DNA of 17,600 bases from an uncultured Gemmiger sp. Its GTDB lineage: Bacteria > Bacillota > Clostridia > Oscillospirales > Ruminococcaceae. Position 1 is the first letter of the stretch. Every line of letters begins with the position of its first letter. A model generated the notes under the pieces. The model worked only from the letters and a program-made list of their open reading frames with translations. It was not told the origin of the DNA and did not search any database. Shown here one piece after another: positions 8,516 to 17,600 of this stretch. The DNA is taken from NCBI GenBank assembly GCA_959018215.1, contig CAUEKL010000023.1, positions 1 through 17,600 on the forward strand, given 5' to 3'. Position numbers and translations under genes: made by a program.

Positions 8516-9136
8516 ATGGAACCGGTGGGCAAGCTGCTTTTGTACGGCGGTACCTTTGACCCGCCGCACCAAGGGCATATGAACAATCTGCGTGCGGTGA
8601 TGGAAGCGGTGCATCCGGACAAGGTCCTGGTCATGCCTGCGGGCATCCCGCCTCATAAAGCAGCCAGTGCCACCTCCGCCGAACTCCGCCTGGCCATGTG
8701 CCGCTGTTTCACCGAGGTGGACCCCCGGGTGGAAGTCAGCCGGTGGGAGATCGACCGGGAAGGACGCAGCTACACCGTCCACACCCTGCAGATGCTGCGG
8801 GATACCTACCCCGGCACCGCCCTGTACCTGGCCCTGGGCAGTGACATGCTGCTCAGCTTTACAAAATGGCACCGGTGGCAGGCCATCCTGGCCCTGGCTA
8901 CCCTGGTGGTGCAGAGCCGGGCCGGGGGAGACAGTGCCGACCTGCACGCGGCCGCCGACGCTCTGCGCCCTTACGGCGGGCGGGTGCTCTTTGCCCACGC
9001 CGTGCCGGTGCCCTGCGCGTCCAGCCAGATTCGCGCCGGAACCCTGGAACCCGACACCCTGCGGCAGGTCCTGCCCGGATCCGTGCGCCGCATCATCCGG
9101 CAAAAAAACCTGTACGGTCTGGCCGACCGGGTGTAA
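8516..9136 (+). CDS. nadD: Nicotinate-nucleotide adenylyltransferase
   Basis: NadD adenylates nicotinate mononucleotide with ATP to give deamido-NAD, an essential step in NAD synthesis. The 206-aa product has the nucleotidyltransferase signature YGGTFDPPHQGH at residues 10-21; H18 and H21 form the HxGH ATP site. The C-terminal phosphate-binding motif appears as SSQIR (169-173, usually SSTxIR), followed by LPGSVRRIIRQKNLYG. The gene starts 3 bp after yhbY with no purine-rich Shine-Dalgarno sequence, so it probably depends on ribosomes finishing yhbY. A GTG at 8525 is a possible alternative start that would remove three residues. The yhbY-nadD-yqeK order is conserved in Firmicutes. Confidence 0.95.
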   Translation: MEPVGKLLLYGGTFDPPHQGHMNNLRAVMEAVHPDKVLVMPAGIPPHKAASATSAELRLAMCRCFTEVDPRVEVSRWEIDREGRSYTVHTLQMLRDTYPGTALYLALGSDMLLSFTKWHRWQAILALATLVVQSRAGGDSADLHAAADALRPYGGRVLFAHAVPVPCASSQIRAGTLEPDTLRQVLPGSVRRIIRQKNLYGLADRV

Positions 9137-9178
9137 AGCGGTGCAGCCTGCCTGCCCCCAACCGATCTTTTTTGACAA

Positions 9179-9184
9179 AGAGGG
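9179..9184 (+). promoter_or_regulatory. Ribosome binding site that fixes the yqeK start
   Basis: AGAGGG lies 8 bp before ATG 9193. It supports starting yqeK here and not at any upstream codon of the same open frame, which would overlap nadD. Confidence 0.75.
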
Positions 9185-9192
9185 AAGTATAC

Positions 9193-9768
9193 ATGACCTG
9201 TGAACAAGCCCAGGAACTGGTAAAAAGCCGTTTGTCCCGCAAGCGGTACAAGCACACCGTAAATGTAAAAAATAAGGCGGTGGAACTGGCCCGCCGCTAC
9301 GGTGCGGACGAGGAAAAGGCCGCACTGGCGGCACTTTTGCATGACAGTGCGAAAGAATTGCCACAAGAGGAAATGTTGCAGATTTTTTCCGACAATGCTA
9401 TAATGGCTAAAAATGCCGCGTCCCGGCCGGTTCCGGTCTGGCACGGCATTGCCGCCGCCATCCTGTGTGCCACCCAGTGGGGCGTCACCGACCCGCAGAT
9501 CCTTTCGGCCATTGAATGCCATACCACCGGCAAGGCCGACATGACCCTGCTGGAAAAGATCATCTATATGGCGGATGCCACCAGCGCCGAGCGGGATTAC
9601 CCCGGCGTGGACCGGCTGCGGCAGGAAGAGATGCAGGACCTGGACCTGGCTTTGCTGCACAGTCTGCAGCAGAGCATCGCCTTTGTAAAAAAGAAGGGCG
9701 GTAAGCTGGACCCCCAGACCGTGGCGGCCTGTGAGGATCTGCAGGCACGCATCGCCCAAAAAGGATAA
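9193..9768 (+). CDS. yqeK: YqeK, HD-domain symmetrical Ap4A hydrolase
   Basis: YqeK proteins are metal-dependent HD-domain phosphohydrolases that split diadenosine tetraphosphate into two ADP. The 191-aa product carries the expected ligands: H21 in RYKHTVNV, H50-D51 in LLHDSAKEL, H84 in VWHG, H110 in ECHTTG and D128 in YMAD. The frame is open far upstream, back through nadD to 8866, but the start is ATG 9193: the HD family begins here and AGAGGG (9179-9184) is 8 bp before it. A 56-bp gap separates it from nadD. Part of the gene around 9360-9415 is AT-rich compared with its neighbours and holds a strong promoter-like sequence. Confidence 0.93.
   Translation: MTCEQAQELVKSRLSRKRYKHTVNVKNKAVELARRYGADEEKAALAALLHDSAKELPQEEMLQIFSDNAIMAKNAASRPVPVWHGIAAAILCATQWGVTDPQILSAIECHTTGKADMTLLEKIIYMADATSAERDYPGVDRLRQEEMQDLDLALLHSLQQSIAFVKKKGGKLDPQTVAACEDLQARIAQKG
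9376..9404 (+). promoter_or_regulatory. Candidate sigma-A-type promoter inside yqeK
   Basis: A perfect -10 box TATAAT (9399-9404) is preceded by TGC (9396-9398), the extended -10 element. A partial -35 box TTGCAG (9376-9381) lies at the ideal 17-bp spacing. The patch is AT-rich in an otherwise GC-rich gene. Transcripts would begin near 9411 and read the end of yqeK, then LCP, rsfS and leuS. The evidence is sequence match only; the element lies in coding DNA and could be chance. Confidence 0.45.
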
Positions 9769-9839
9769 ACATACCATATTCCCAAAAGGGATGCCCCGGC
9801 CCGGCCGCTGCACCCCGCCACCAAAAAGGGAGGACGCCC

Positions 9840-11822
9840 ATGAGCGAACCACGCAAACTGAACACCGGTGACGCCCAGCGCACGGTGTATCATGCCGGCG
9901 ACGCACAGCGCACCATCCGCACCTCCGGCGCCGCTTCTTCCAGCCAGTTGGAGGAAGCCCGCCGCCGTGCCCGTATGGCCGCAGCCGAAAGCAGCCGCCG
10001 CAGCCGCCAGTTTACGCCGGTACAGCCGGCCGATGTGCAGCGCTACCAGGCTGCCCGTCAGGCACAGAACGCGCAGAATGCCCCGCGCACCATTCACCAG
10101 CCCGCCCAGCACACGGCACGCTATGCCCAGCAGCCCGCCGATTCCCGGCAGGCCGCCCCGCAGCAGCGTACCGTTCACCGGACCCAGCCGACCCAGTCCG
10201 CTGCCCGTCCGGCACAGTCTGCCCAGCCCCGTCCGGTGCAGCCCGGGGAAGAAAACCTGACCATGGCCCAGCGTCAGGCCATGGCTTTGCGCCGCCAGGC
10301 CGCCGCCAAGCAGGCGTCCTCCGGCACCCGGGCACAGGTGCAGCATCTGGATCTGCGCACCGCCCAGGGCGAACGCGCAGCCTATAATATTGACGGTGAT
10401 GCTGAGTATGAGGCCCGTCAGGCTGCCCGTGCCGCCAAGGCGGCGGCAGCCGAGCAGCCGAACGCCCAGGCCGCGCAAAGTGCGTCCGGGTCCGCCCGCA
10501 GCGCAGGTGCTTCCGCCGCATCCACAGGCCGACGCGGCGGCGCTGCCGCCGGCGGACAGCCTCCCAAGGGGCCCGGCAAGGGCCGCAAGGGCCGTGGCAA
10601 TGACGGCGGCGGCAAAAAGGGCGGCAAGAAAAAGAAAAAGGCCTGGTGGAAGGTCGTTCTGATCACCCTGCTGGTGCTTGTGCTGATTTTCGGCGGTACG
10701 CTGGCACTGATCATGAACGCCCTGCGCCCCGAGACCGGCGGCAACCTGACCTTCAACCAGCTGCTGAACACCCCCAAGGAATTTGCCGGCAAGGAGATCA
10801 ACATCCTGCTGGTGGGCATCGACCGTTCCACCGAGGACGGCTCCGGGGAAGACTCCCAGAGCAATGACGGCATGACCGATATGATCATGTGGATGCACTT
10901 CAACAACGAGACCGGCGAAGTCAAGATGCTGCAGATCCCCCGCAACATCTTCGTCACCACCGACGCCAGCTATTCCGGCAACTACCAGATCAACGCCATT
11001 GCCAAGACCCAGGGTTCCAACGGTTATAACAACCTCAACGCCCTGTGCGAGGAGGTCAGCAAGGAATTCCAGGTTTCCATTGACGGTTACGTGAGCATCC
11101 GTCTGGAAAAACTGGTGGAACTGGTGGATATTCTGGGCGGCGTGTACTGCTATATCCCCCAGGATATGTCGTATAAGGGCAGTGCCCTGGAACAGGGCTA
11201 CCGCAACCTGGACGGCGCCGCGGCGGAATTTTTGCTGCGCAACCGTCACAGCTACGCCAACAGTGACCTGGGCCGTCTGAACACCCAGCGCTACTTCTAC
11301 GCCGCCATGTTCGCCAAGCTGCGCTCCATGACCGCGTGGGATATCGCCAAGAACCTGCCCTTCTACCTGAGCATGGTGGATACCAGCCTGAGCATCTCCG
11401 ACCTGATCAGTGTGGCGGTCAGTCTGATGAGCGTTTCCAGTGACAAGATCATGCTGGCCCAGGTGCCGGTGTATATGGGCGGCATCACCTACAACGGCAA
11501 CGACGTGGTCGTGGTGGCCCGCCAGGAAACCGCCGACCTGCTCAACACCTATTACCGTGAAAACACCGGTCCCGTGGATGCCAGCGAGCTCCAGGTGGTG
11601 GACAACGTGCTGGATGTCAGCGGCGTAGGAGCTTCCGACCCCAACGTGCAGTTCATGGCCGCCATCAACGAGCAGGTCAACGACGCTGCGCAGGAATCCG
11701 GCGTGGATACCAGCAGCGAGTATGTCTACGACACCCCGACCGCAGCTCCTGAAGGGGACGCTGCCTCCACGGAGGAAGGCACCGATTCCGCCGACTCCTC
11801 CAGCGAGGACCAGGCCGCCTGA
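9840..11822 (+). CDS. LCP (LytR-CpsA-Psr) family envelope protein with a long disordered cytoplasmic tail
   Basis: LCP proteins transfer undecaprenyl-linked glycopolymers such as teichoic acids or capsule onto peptidoglycan outside the membrane. The 660-aa product has four parts. Residues 1-258 are low-complexity, rich in Ala, Gln, Arg and Pro, with no recognisable domain. A Lys/Gly stretch ending at K267 (KKGGKKKKK) leads into one membrane segment at about 272-291. The LCP domain runs from about 320 to 500: NILLVGIDRS (D328), GMTDMIM (D347), LQIPRN (R368), LLRNRH (R467, R469) and DLGR (476-479). These match the metal-binding Asp pair and the conserved Arg residues of the family, though the common GRSDT motif reads GMTDM. 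Residues about 590-660 are an acidic, Ser/Thr-rich tail. GGGAGG at 9828-9833 precedes the ATG. The substrate cannot be told from sequence. Typical LCP proteins of 300-450 aa have a short cytoplasmic end. Confidence 0.9.
   Translation: MSEPRKLNTGDAQRTVYHAGDAQRTIRTSGAASSSQLEEARRRARMAAAESSRRSRQFTPVQPADVQRYQAARQAQNAQNAPRTIHQPAQHTARYAQQPADSRQAAPQQRTVHRTQPTQSAARPAQSAQPRPVQPGEENLTMAQRQAMALRRQAAAKQASSGTRAQVQHLDLRTAQGERAAYNIDGDAEYEARQAARAAKAAAAEQPNAQAAQSASGSARSAGASAASTGRRGGAAAGGQPPKGPGKGRKGRGNDGGGKKGGKKKKKAWWKVVLITLLVLVLIFGGTLALIMNALRPETGGNLTFNQLLNTPKEFAGKEINILLVGIDRSTEDGSGEDSQSNDGMTDMIMWMHFNNETGEVKMLQIPRNIFVTTDASYSGNYQINAIAKTQGSNGYNNLNALCEEVSKEFQVSIDGYVSIRLEKLVELVDILGGVYCYIPQDMSYKGSALEQGYRNLDGAAAEFLLRNRHSYANSDLGRLNTQRYFYAAMFAKLRSMTAWDIAKNLPFYLSMVDTSLSISDLISVAVSLMSVSSDKIMLAQVPVYMGGITYNGNDVVVVARQETADLLNTYYRENTGPVDASELQVVDNVLDVSGVGASDPNVQFMAAINEQVNDAAQESGVDTSSEYVYDTPTAAPEGDAASTEEGTDSADSSSEDQAA
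9867..9914 (+). repeat. Tandem GDAQRT peptide repeat at the LCP N-terminus
   Basis: The six-residue unit GDAQRT occurs at residues 10-15 and 20-25 of the LCP protein, with a 30-bp period. The DNA copies at 9867-9884 and 9897-9914 differ at a few positions. Related RT[IV]H pieces recur at residues 83-86 and 110-113. Confidence 0.7.
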
Positions 11823-11856
11823 GCGCCTGCATGCAAAATAAAAGGAGAACAGATTT

Positions 11857-12219
11857 ATGGATAGCAAGACCCTGGCCATCGAACTGGCCCGCGCCCTGGA
11901 CGCCAAAAAGGCGCTGAACATCCGCGTGCTCAAGGTCGAGGACCTGACCACCGTCACCGATTACTTCGTCATCGCCACCGGCACCTCCACCACCCATGTG
12001 GGCGCCCTGGCGGACGAGGCGGACTTCGCCTTGTCCCAGCAGGGGGTGCATCCCCTGCGCAGCGAAGGCCATGACGGCAAGCGCTGGGTGCTGCTGGACT
12101 ACGGCACCGTCATCGTGCATGTGTTCACCAAGGAAGCCCATGATTATTACGACCTGGAACACCTTTGGGCCGACGCCGCCGAAATGCCCGCCGCCGAATG
12201 GATGAAACCGGCCGAATAA
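11857..12219 (+). CDS. rsfS: RsfS, ribosomal silencing factor
   Basis: RsfS binds ribosomal protein uL14 on the 50S subunit and blocks joining with 30S, lowering translation in poor conditions. The 120-aa product matches the family along its length: an N-terminal helix (LAIELARALDAKKALNIRVLKV), then DLTTVTDYFVIATGTSTTHVGALAD, then GKRWVLLDYGTVIVHVFTKEAHDYYDLEHLW. The last block, with the VxxF and YYxLExLW pattern, is the best family marker. AAAGGAG (11841-11847) lies 9 bp before the ATG. It follows LCP by 34 bp and precedes leuS by 35 bp. The yqeK-(LCP)-rsfS order is common in Clostridia; Bacillus has yqeK-rsfS without the LCP gene. Confidence 0.95.
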   Translation: MDSKTLAIELARALDAKKALNIRVLKVEDLTTVTDYFVIATGTSTTHVGALADEADFALSQQGVHPLRSEGHDGKRWVLLDYGTVIVHVFTKEAHDYYDLEHLWADAAEMPAAEWMKPAE

Positions 12220-12239
12220 ATACCATTTTGTAAAATAGT

Positions 12240-12245
12240 GGGGAG
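12240..12245 (+). promoter_or_regulatory. Ribosome binding site for the GTG start of leuS
   Basis: GGGGAG lies 9 bp before GTG 12255. No ATG nearby gives a family-like N-terminus, so the GTG is accepted as the start. Confidence 0.8.
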
Positions 12246-12254
12246 AGATCAACC

Positions 12255-14792
<2,538 letters not shown>

Positions 14793-14798
14793 AACAGG

Positions 14799-14827
14799 GA
14801 GCCCCCGCAGCCACGGGGGCTCTTTTT
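14799..14827 (+). terminator. Intrinsic terminator after leuS
   Basis: A perfect 9-bp stem, GAGCCCCCG (14799-14807) and CGGGGGCTC (14814-14822), closes a 6-nt loop and is followed at once by five T (14823-14827). It begins 7 bp after the leuS stop. It is the only clear rho-independent terminator I found in the window and marks the end of the core-gene run. Confidence 0.93.
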
Positions 14828-14870
14828 CGCATACCAAGGCAAATATTCCCAGTGAAGGAGACAAACAGTT

Positions 14871-17174
14871 ATGCGGCAAAACCTGTGGGCGGCCCTGCAA
14901 AAGCGGCTGCCGCGCCATTGGCTGGTGTGGGTGGTCATCCTGATTGAAGCGGTCTTTCTGGTGGGCGGCTTTGTGCAGGACCGGGCGGTGCGGGGCACCA
15001 CCATCCTGCTCAGCGACAGCATGGGAGACATGCAGGACCACGGCATCACCCACACCACCCAGGGAACCGAGGTGGAAGCGGGGCTTTCGGGGGAAGTGCT
15101 GGCCACCCGCTGGCTGGAACTGGAACCCGGCATGTACAACGTCACCGTGGCCTACCTGGGCGGCGGGGATGATGTGACCTGCTACTTTTACAAATCCACC
15201 ACCCAGGCCGATACTGTCACCCTGCGGGAGGGCATGCGGGCGGTGACCTTCCAGGCGCTGGTACCCAGCCAACAGCAACAGGCCACCCTGCGCATCGCCA
15301 CCGGCGGCAGCGGCTTCACCCTGGAAAGCATCGTCATCTCCTACAGCCAGGCCTATTCCTGGTACAACCTGCTCTGCCGCCTGGTGTTTTTCGTGGCGGC
15401 GGATCTGATCTGGCTGCTCTGGTCCGGGCGTCTGGTGCTGCCCGGCGGCCCCAGGGCATCGGTGACCGCTCTGGGCCTGGGCGGGGCGGTCCTCATTGCC
15501 TCCCTGCCGCTGCTCACCGGCGGGCTCATCCCCGGGCATGACCTGCAGTTCCACCTCAACCGCATCGAGGGCCTGGCCCAGGGCATTGCCGCCGGGCAGC
15601 TGCCGGTGCGTATCCAGCCTTTCTGGCTGGACGGCCGGGGGTATGCGGTGTCGGTCTTTTACGGGGACCTGCTCCTCTACTTCCCGGCGCTGCTGCGCTT
15701 CTTCGGGGTGACGGTGCAGGGCGCCTACAAGGTGTATGTGGTGGCGGTGAATACCGGCACTGCCCTGGTCAGCTGGTTCTGCCTGCGCCGGATGCTCCGG
15801 AATCACTGGGCAGCCCTCTTCGGCAGCGTGCTGTATACCCTGTCCATCTACCGCATCCTCAACATCTATCTGCGGGGAGCTGTGGGGGAATACACCGCCA
15901 TGCTCTTCCTGCCGCTAGTGTTTTACGGGCTGTGGAAGATCTTCACCCAGCCGGACGGCGCCAAAGCCGCCCCCTTTGTCTGGCTGCCTGCGGTCATCGG
16001 CTTCTCCGGCCTGATCCAGACCCATCTGCTCAGCTGTGAGATCGTGGGTATGCTCACCCTGGGCAGCTGCGTGGTGCTGCTGCGCCGCACCCTGCGCAAA
16101 AATACCTTCTTCCCTCTGTGCAAGGTGGTGGGCATCACCGCCCTGCTCAATCTGTGGTTCCTGCTGCCGCTGTTTGACTATATGCGGGGGGACCTGGTCA
16201 TCACCACCCAGGAAAGCTCCGGCCCCCACAACACCGCTGCCTTCCTGGGGCAGATGCTGGGCCTTTCCTTCAGCGGCGTGGCCGAACGGTACAACCTGGG
16301 CCTGGACCAGGGTACTTATGAGGAGATGGCCATCGGCCTGGGCCTGACCCTGCTGCTGGCCGCCGGGCTGTTCGTGCTGGTCACCGCCATGGGCCGGGGC
16401 GACCGCAAAAATCCCACCTGGCGCCTGGGCAACTTCGGGCTGTGGGCGGGGCTTGTCTGTCTGGTCCTGGCCAGCGATGTCTTCCCCTGGGATAACCTGT
16501 ACAACCTCAACCCGGTGCTGGGACGGCTGGTGGCCATGGTCCAGTATGTCTGGCGGTTCCTCAGCCCGGCCACCTGGTTCTGGGCCCTGGCGGGGGCCTG
16601 TGCCCTCTGCCTGCTGGCTGGCCGCCCGGACCTGCGTAATCTGGCGGCGGGAGTGCTGTTGGTGCTCACCCTCTTCAGCTGGGGCGGCTTTGTACAGACC
16701 GCCCTTACCGACAACGAAACCCTCTTCTGTTACAGCGCTGCCGGGCTGGATTCCTGTGACGCCGGGGCAGGGGAGTACCTGCCCGCCGGCACCGAAAAAA
16801 CCGACTTCGGCGGACCCCGCACGGTGGAAGCCGACGGGGTGGAGGTGACCGAATCCTCCCTTGCCGGTCTGACCGCCACCGTCACCTGCCAGACCGCCGA
16901 CGGCGGCACCGTCACCGTGCCCCTGCTGTACTATCCCTACTATCAGGCCCAGGACGGGGCGGGCAACGCCCTGACCGTGGCCCAGGACCCGGACAGCAAG
17001 ATGGTGCAGGTGTCGGTCCCGGCCGGGTACACCGGTACCGTCCGGGTGTTCTACGCCGAACCCTGGTTCTGGCGCGCATCCGAAGCCGTCAGCCTGCTGA
17101 CCCTGGCGGGCCTGATTGCCCTGGGCGTATACCGCCGCAAAAACACCCGGACCCCCGTTCCGGCCAAAGGATAA
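14871..17174 (+). CDS. Polytopic membrane protein, YfhO / PTPS-related (GT-C-like) family
   Basis: The 767-aa product resembles the YfhO / 6-pyruvoyl-tetrahydropterin-synthase-related membrane family, thought to be GT-C-fold glycosyltransferases acting outside the membrane with polyprenyl-phosphate sugars; the real substrate is unknown. TM1 is at about 17-35. A hydrophilic beta-rich section follows at about 45-160, then TM2 near 165-186 and many further hydrophobic segments. Family motifs are PGHDLQFHLNRIEG (221-234) in the first large loop after TM3 and RGAVGEYTAM (335-344). The late GEYLPAGT (634-641) begins a C-terminal beta-rich region to about 745, followed by a last TM and a basic tail (YRRKNTR). 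AAGGAG (14855-14860) is 10 bp before the ATG. It is the first gene after the leuS terminator, so it should have its own promoter, but I see no clear one in the 14828-14854 gap. The family name is likely; the enzymatic role is inferred. Confidence 0.78.
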   Translation: MRQNLWAALQKRLPRHWLVWVVILIEAVFLVGGFVQDRAVRGTTILLSDSMGDMQDHGITHTTQGTEVEAGLSGEVLATRWLELEPGMYNVTVAYLGGGDDVTCYFYKSTTQADTVTLREGMRAVTFQALVPSQQQQATLRIATGGSGFTLESIVISYSQAYSWYNLLCRLVFFVAADLIWLLWSGRLVLPGGPRASVTALGLGGAVLIASLPLLTGGLIPGHDLQFHLNRIEGLAQGIAAGQLPVRIQPFWLDGRGYAVSVFYGDLLLYFPALLRFFGVTVQGAYKVYVVAVNTGTALVSWFCLRRMLRNHWAALFGSVLYTLSIYRILNIYLRGAVGEYTAMLFLPLVFYGLWKIFTQPDGAKAAPFVWLPAVIGFSGLIQTHLLSCEIVGMLTLGSCVVLLRRTLRKNTFFPLCKVVGITALLNLWFLLPLFDYMRGDLVITTQESSGPHNTAAFLGQMLGLSFSGVAERYNLGLDQGTYEEMAIGLGLTLLLAAGLFVLVTAMGRGDRKNPTWRLGNFGLWAGLVCLVLASDVFPWDNLYNLNPVLGRLVAMVQYVWRFLSPATWFWALAGACALCLLAGRPDLRNLAAGVLLVLTLFSWGGFVQTALTDNETLFCYSAAGLDSCDAGAGEYLPAGTEKTDFGGPRTVEADGVEVTESSLAGLTATVTCQTADGGTVTVPLLYYPYYQAQDGAGNALTVAQDPDSKMVQVSVPAGYTGTVRVFYAEPWFWRASEAVSLLTLAGLIALGVYRRKNTRTPVPAKG

Positions 17175-17178
17175 AAGG

Positions 17179-17600
17179 ATGAAACAGACACAACACAATC
17201 CGGTCTGGCCCAACCTGGCCGCCCTGGCCCGCCGCCCGCTTTTGTGGGTGGTGCTGGCGGCCCTGGCCGCCCTGGGGTACGGCTACGCCATGGCCGTGCC
17301 CGCCGTGGACATGGACGATCTGGCCATTGCCACTTACCAGCAGGGTGGGGAATTCCTGCGCCAGGGAAGGTTTACCGTCTGGCTGCTCCAGGCGGCCACC
17401 GGGATCATGACCTACCAACGTTTCTGGCCGGAATTCTTCTTTGCCCTCTGTTTGGTGCTGGCCGGGGTGCTGCTGGCGGCCCTGGTGTACACCGCCGCCG
17501 GACGGCAGCCCTCCCTGCCCGGAGCCCTGCTGCTGGGGGGCGGGCTGCTCCTCTGGCCTTACCATGGGGAGATCCTCATGTACTCCAACCAGTGGGGGGT
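17179..17600 (+). CDS. GtrII-like glucosyltransferase membrane protein, 3' end outside the window
   Basis: The frame is open from ATG 17179 to the window edge, giving the first 140 residues. The start is 4 bp after the upstream stop, with AAAGG at 17166-17170. The N-terminus is short and polar, then a hydrophobic segment (about 20-40) leads to an external loop with VDMDDLAIATYQQGGEFLRQGRF; the D44/D46/D47 cluster is where GT-C enzymes carry catalytic acidic residues. Then come TGIMTYQRFWPEFF, a strongly hydrophobic segment (about 87-108), another (about 116-129) and a loop ending HGEILMYSNQWG. This pattern resembles the GtrII (Glucos_trans_II) family, which adds glucose to surface polymers from undecaprenyl-phosphate-glucose. 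The close spacing suggests an operon with the YfhO-like gene. Only part of the protein is seen, so the family call is moderate. Confidence 0.68.
   Translation, partial: MKQTQHNPVWPNLAALARRPLLWVVLAALAALGYGYAMAVPAVDMDDLAIATYQQGGEFLRQGRFTVWLLQAATGIMTYQRFWPEFFFALCLVLAGVLLAALVYTAAGRQPSLPGALLLGGGLLLWPYHGEILMYSNQWG

Noticed and set aside
8866..9192. N-terminal extension of the yqeK frame into nadD
   Set aside because: The extension reads as the out-of-frame shadow of nadD and is Arg/Pro-rich; the HD protein family starts at 9193, where a ribosome binding site is present.
9172..9193. Perfect -35 box TTGACA before yqeK
   Set aside because: The only -10-like sequence nearby, TATACA at 9188-9193, is just 10 bp away, too close for a normal promoter, and the 17-bp position has no -10 match.
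9780..9791. Small dyad TCCCAAAAGGGA between yqeK and the LCP gene
   Set aside because: The stem is only 4 bp and no T-run follows, so it is not a terminator; the size is within chance.
10383..10388. TATAAT inside the LCP gene
   Set aside because: There is no -35-like sequence at proper spacing and no TG extension; it is probably the Tyr-Asn-Ile codons of the protein.
9597..11957. 786-codon minus-strand open frame opposite the LCP gene
   Set aside because: It is a shadow of LCP codon bias; the + strand carries conserved LCP motifs and good ribosome binding sites.
12225..12236. AT-rich dyad ATTTTGTAAAAT before leuS
   Set aside because: A 5-bp A/T stem is too weak for a terminator, and no -35 box supports reading TAAAAT as a promoter.

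Overview
The window is a GC-rich stretch of bacterial chromosome, with strong G/C preference at third codon positions. All genes lie on the + strand. Gene content and order (rnc-smc-ftsY; yhbY-nadD-yqeK-LCP-rsfS-leuS), AAAGGA/AGGAGG-type ribosome binding sites and an LCP cell-wall ligase point to a Gram-positive Firmicute. A GC-rich Clostridia lineage of the Ruminococcaceae/Oscillospiraceae type (Faecalibacterium/Gemmiger/Subdoligranulum-like) is the best guess; this is inferred from protein style and synteny, not proven.

Region 1 (1-7538) is a tight run of core genes: trmFO (5' end outside the window), plsX, rnc, smc and ftsY. They cover tRNA T-loop methylation, phospholipid synthesis, RNA processing, chromosome organisation and membrane protein targeting. 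trmFO/plsX and ftsY/rdgB overlap as ATGA; the other gaps are about 20-45 bp.

Region 2 (7535-14792) continues without a visible terminator: rdgB (nucleotide pool cleaning), yhbY (50S-associated RNA-binding protein), nadD (NAD synthesis), yqeK (HD-domain Ap4A hydrolase), an LCP-family envelope protein with a very long disordered cytoplasmic tail, rsfS (ribosome silencing factor) and leuS. A strong extended -10 element inside yqeK may be an internal promoter for LCP-rsfS-leuS. A clear intrinsic terminator follows leuS.

Region 3 (14871-17600) starts a second unit of polytopic membrane proteins: a YfhO/PTPS-related GT-C-like protein and the first 140 codons of a GtrII-like glucosyltransferase, cut by the window edge. 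They suggest an envelope glycosylation locus extending to the right.

No intergenic gap exceeds about 80 bp. I see no RNA genes, mobile elements, CRISPR arrays, att sites, defence genes or frameshifted genes. This is mostly ordinary core genome, and I found no convincing undescribed system. The points most worth checking are the LCP tail, the internal promoter and the GT-C pair.
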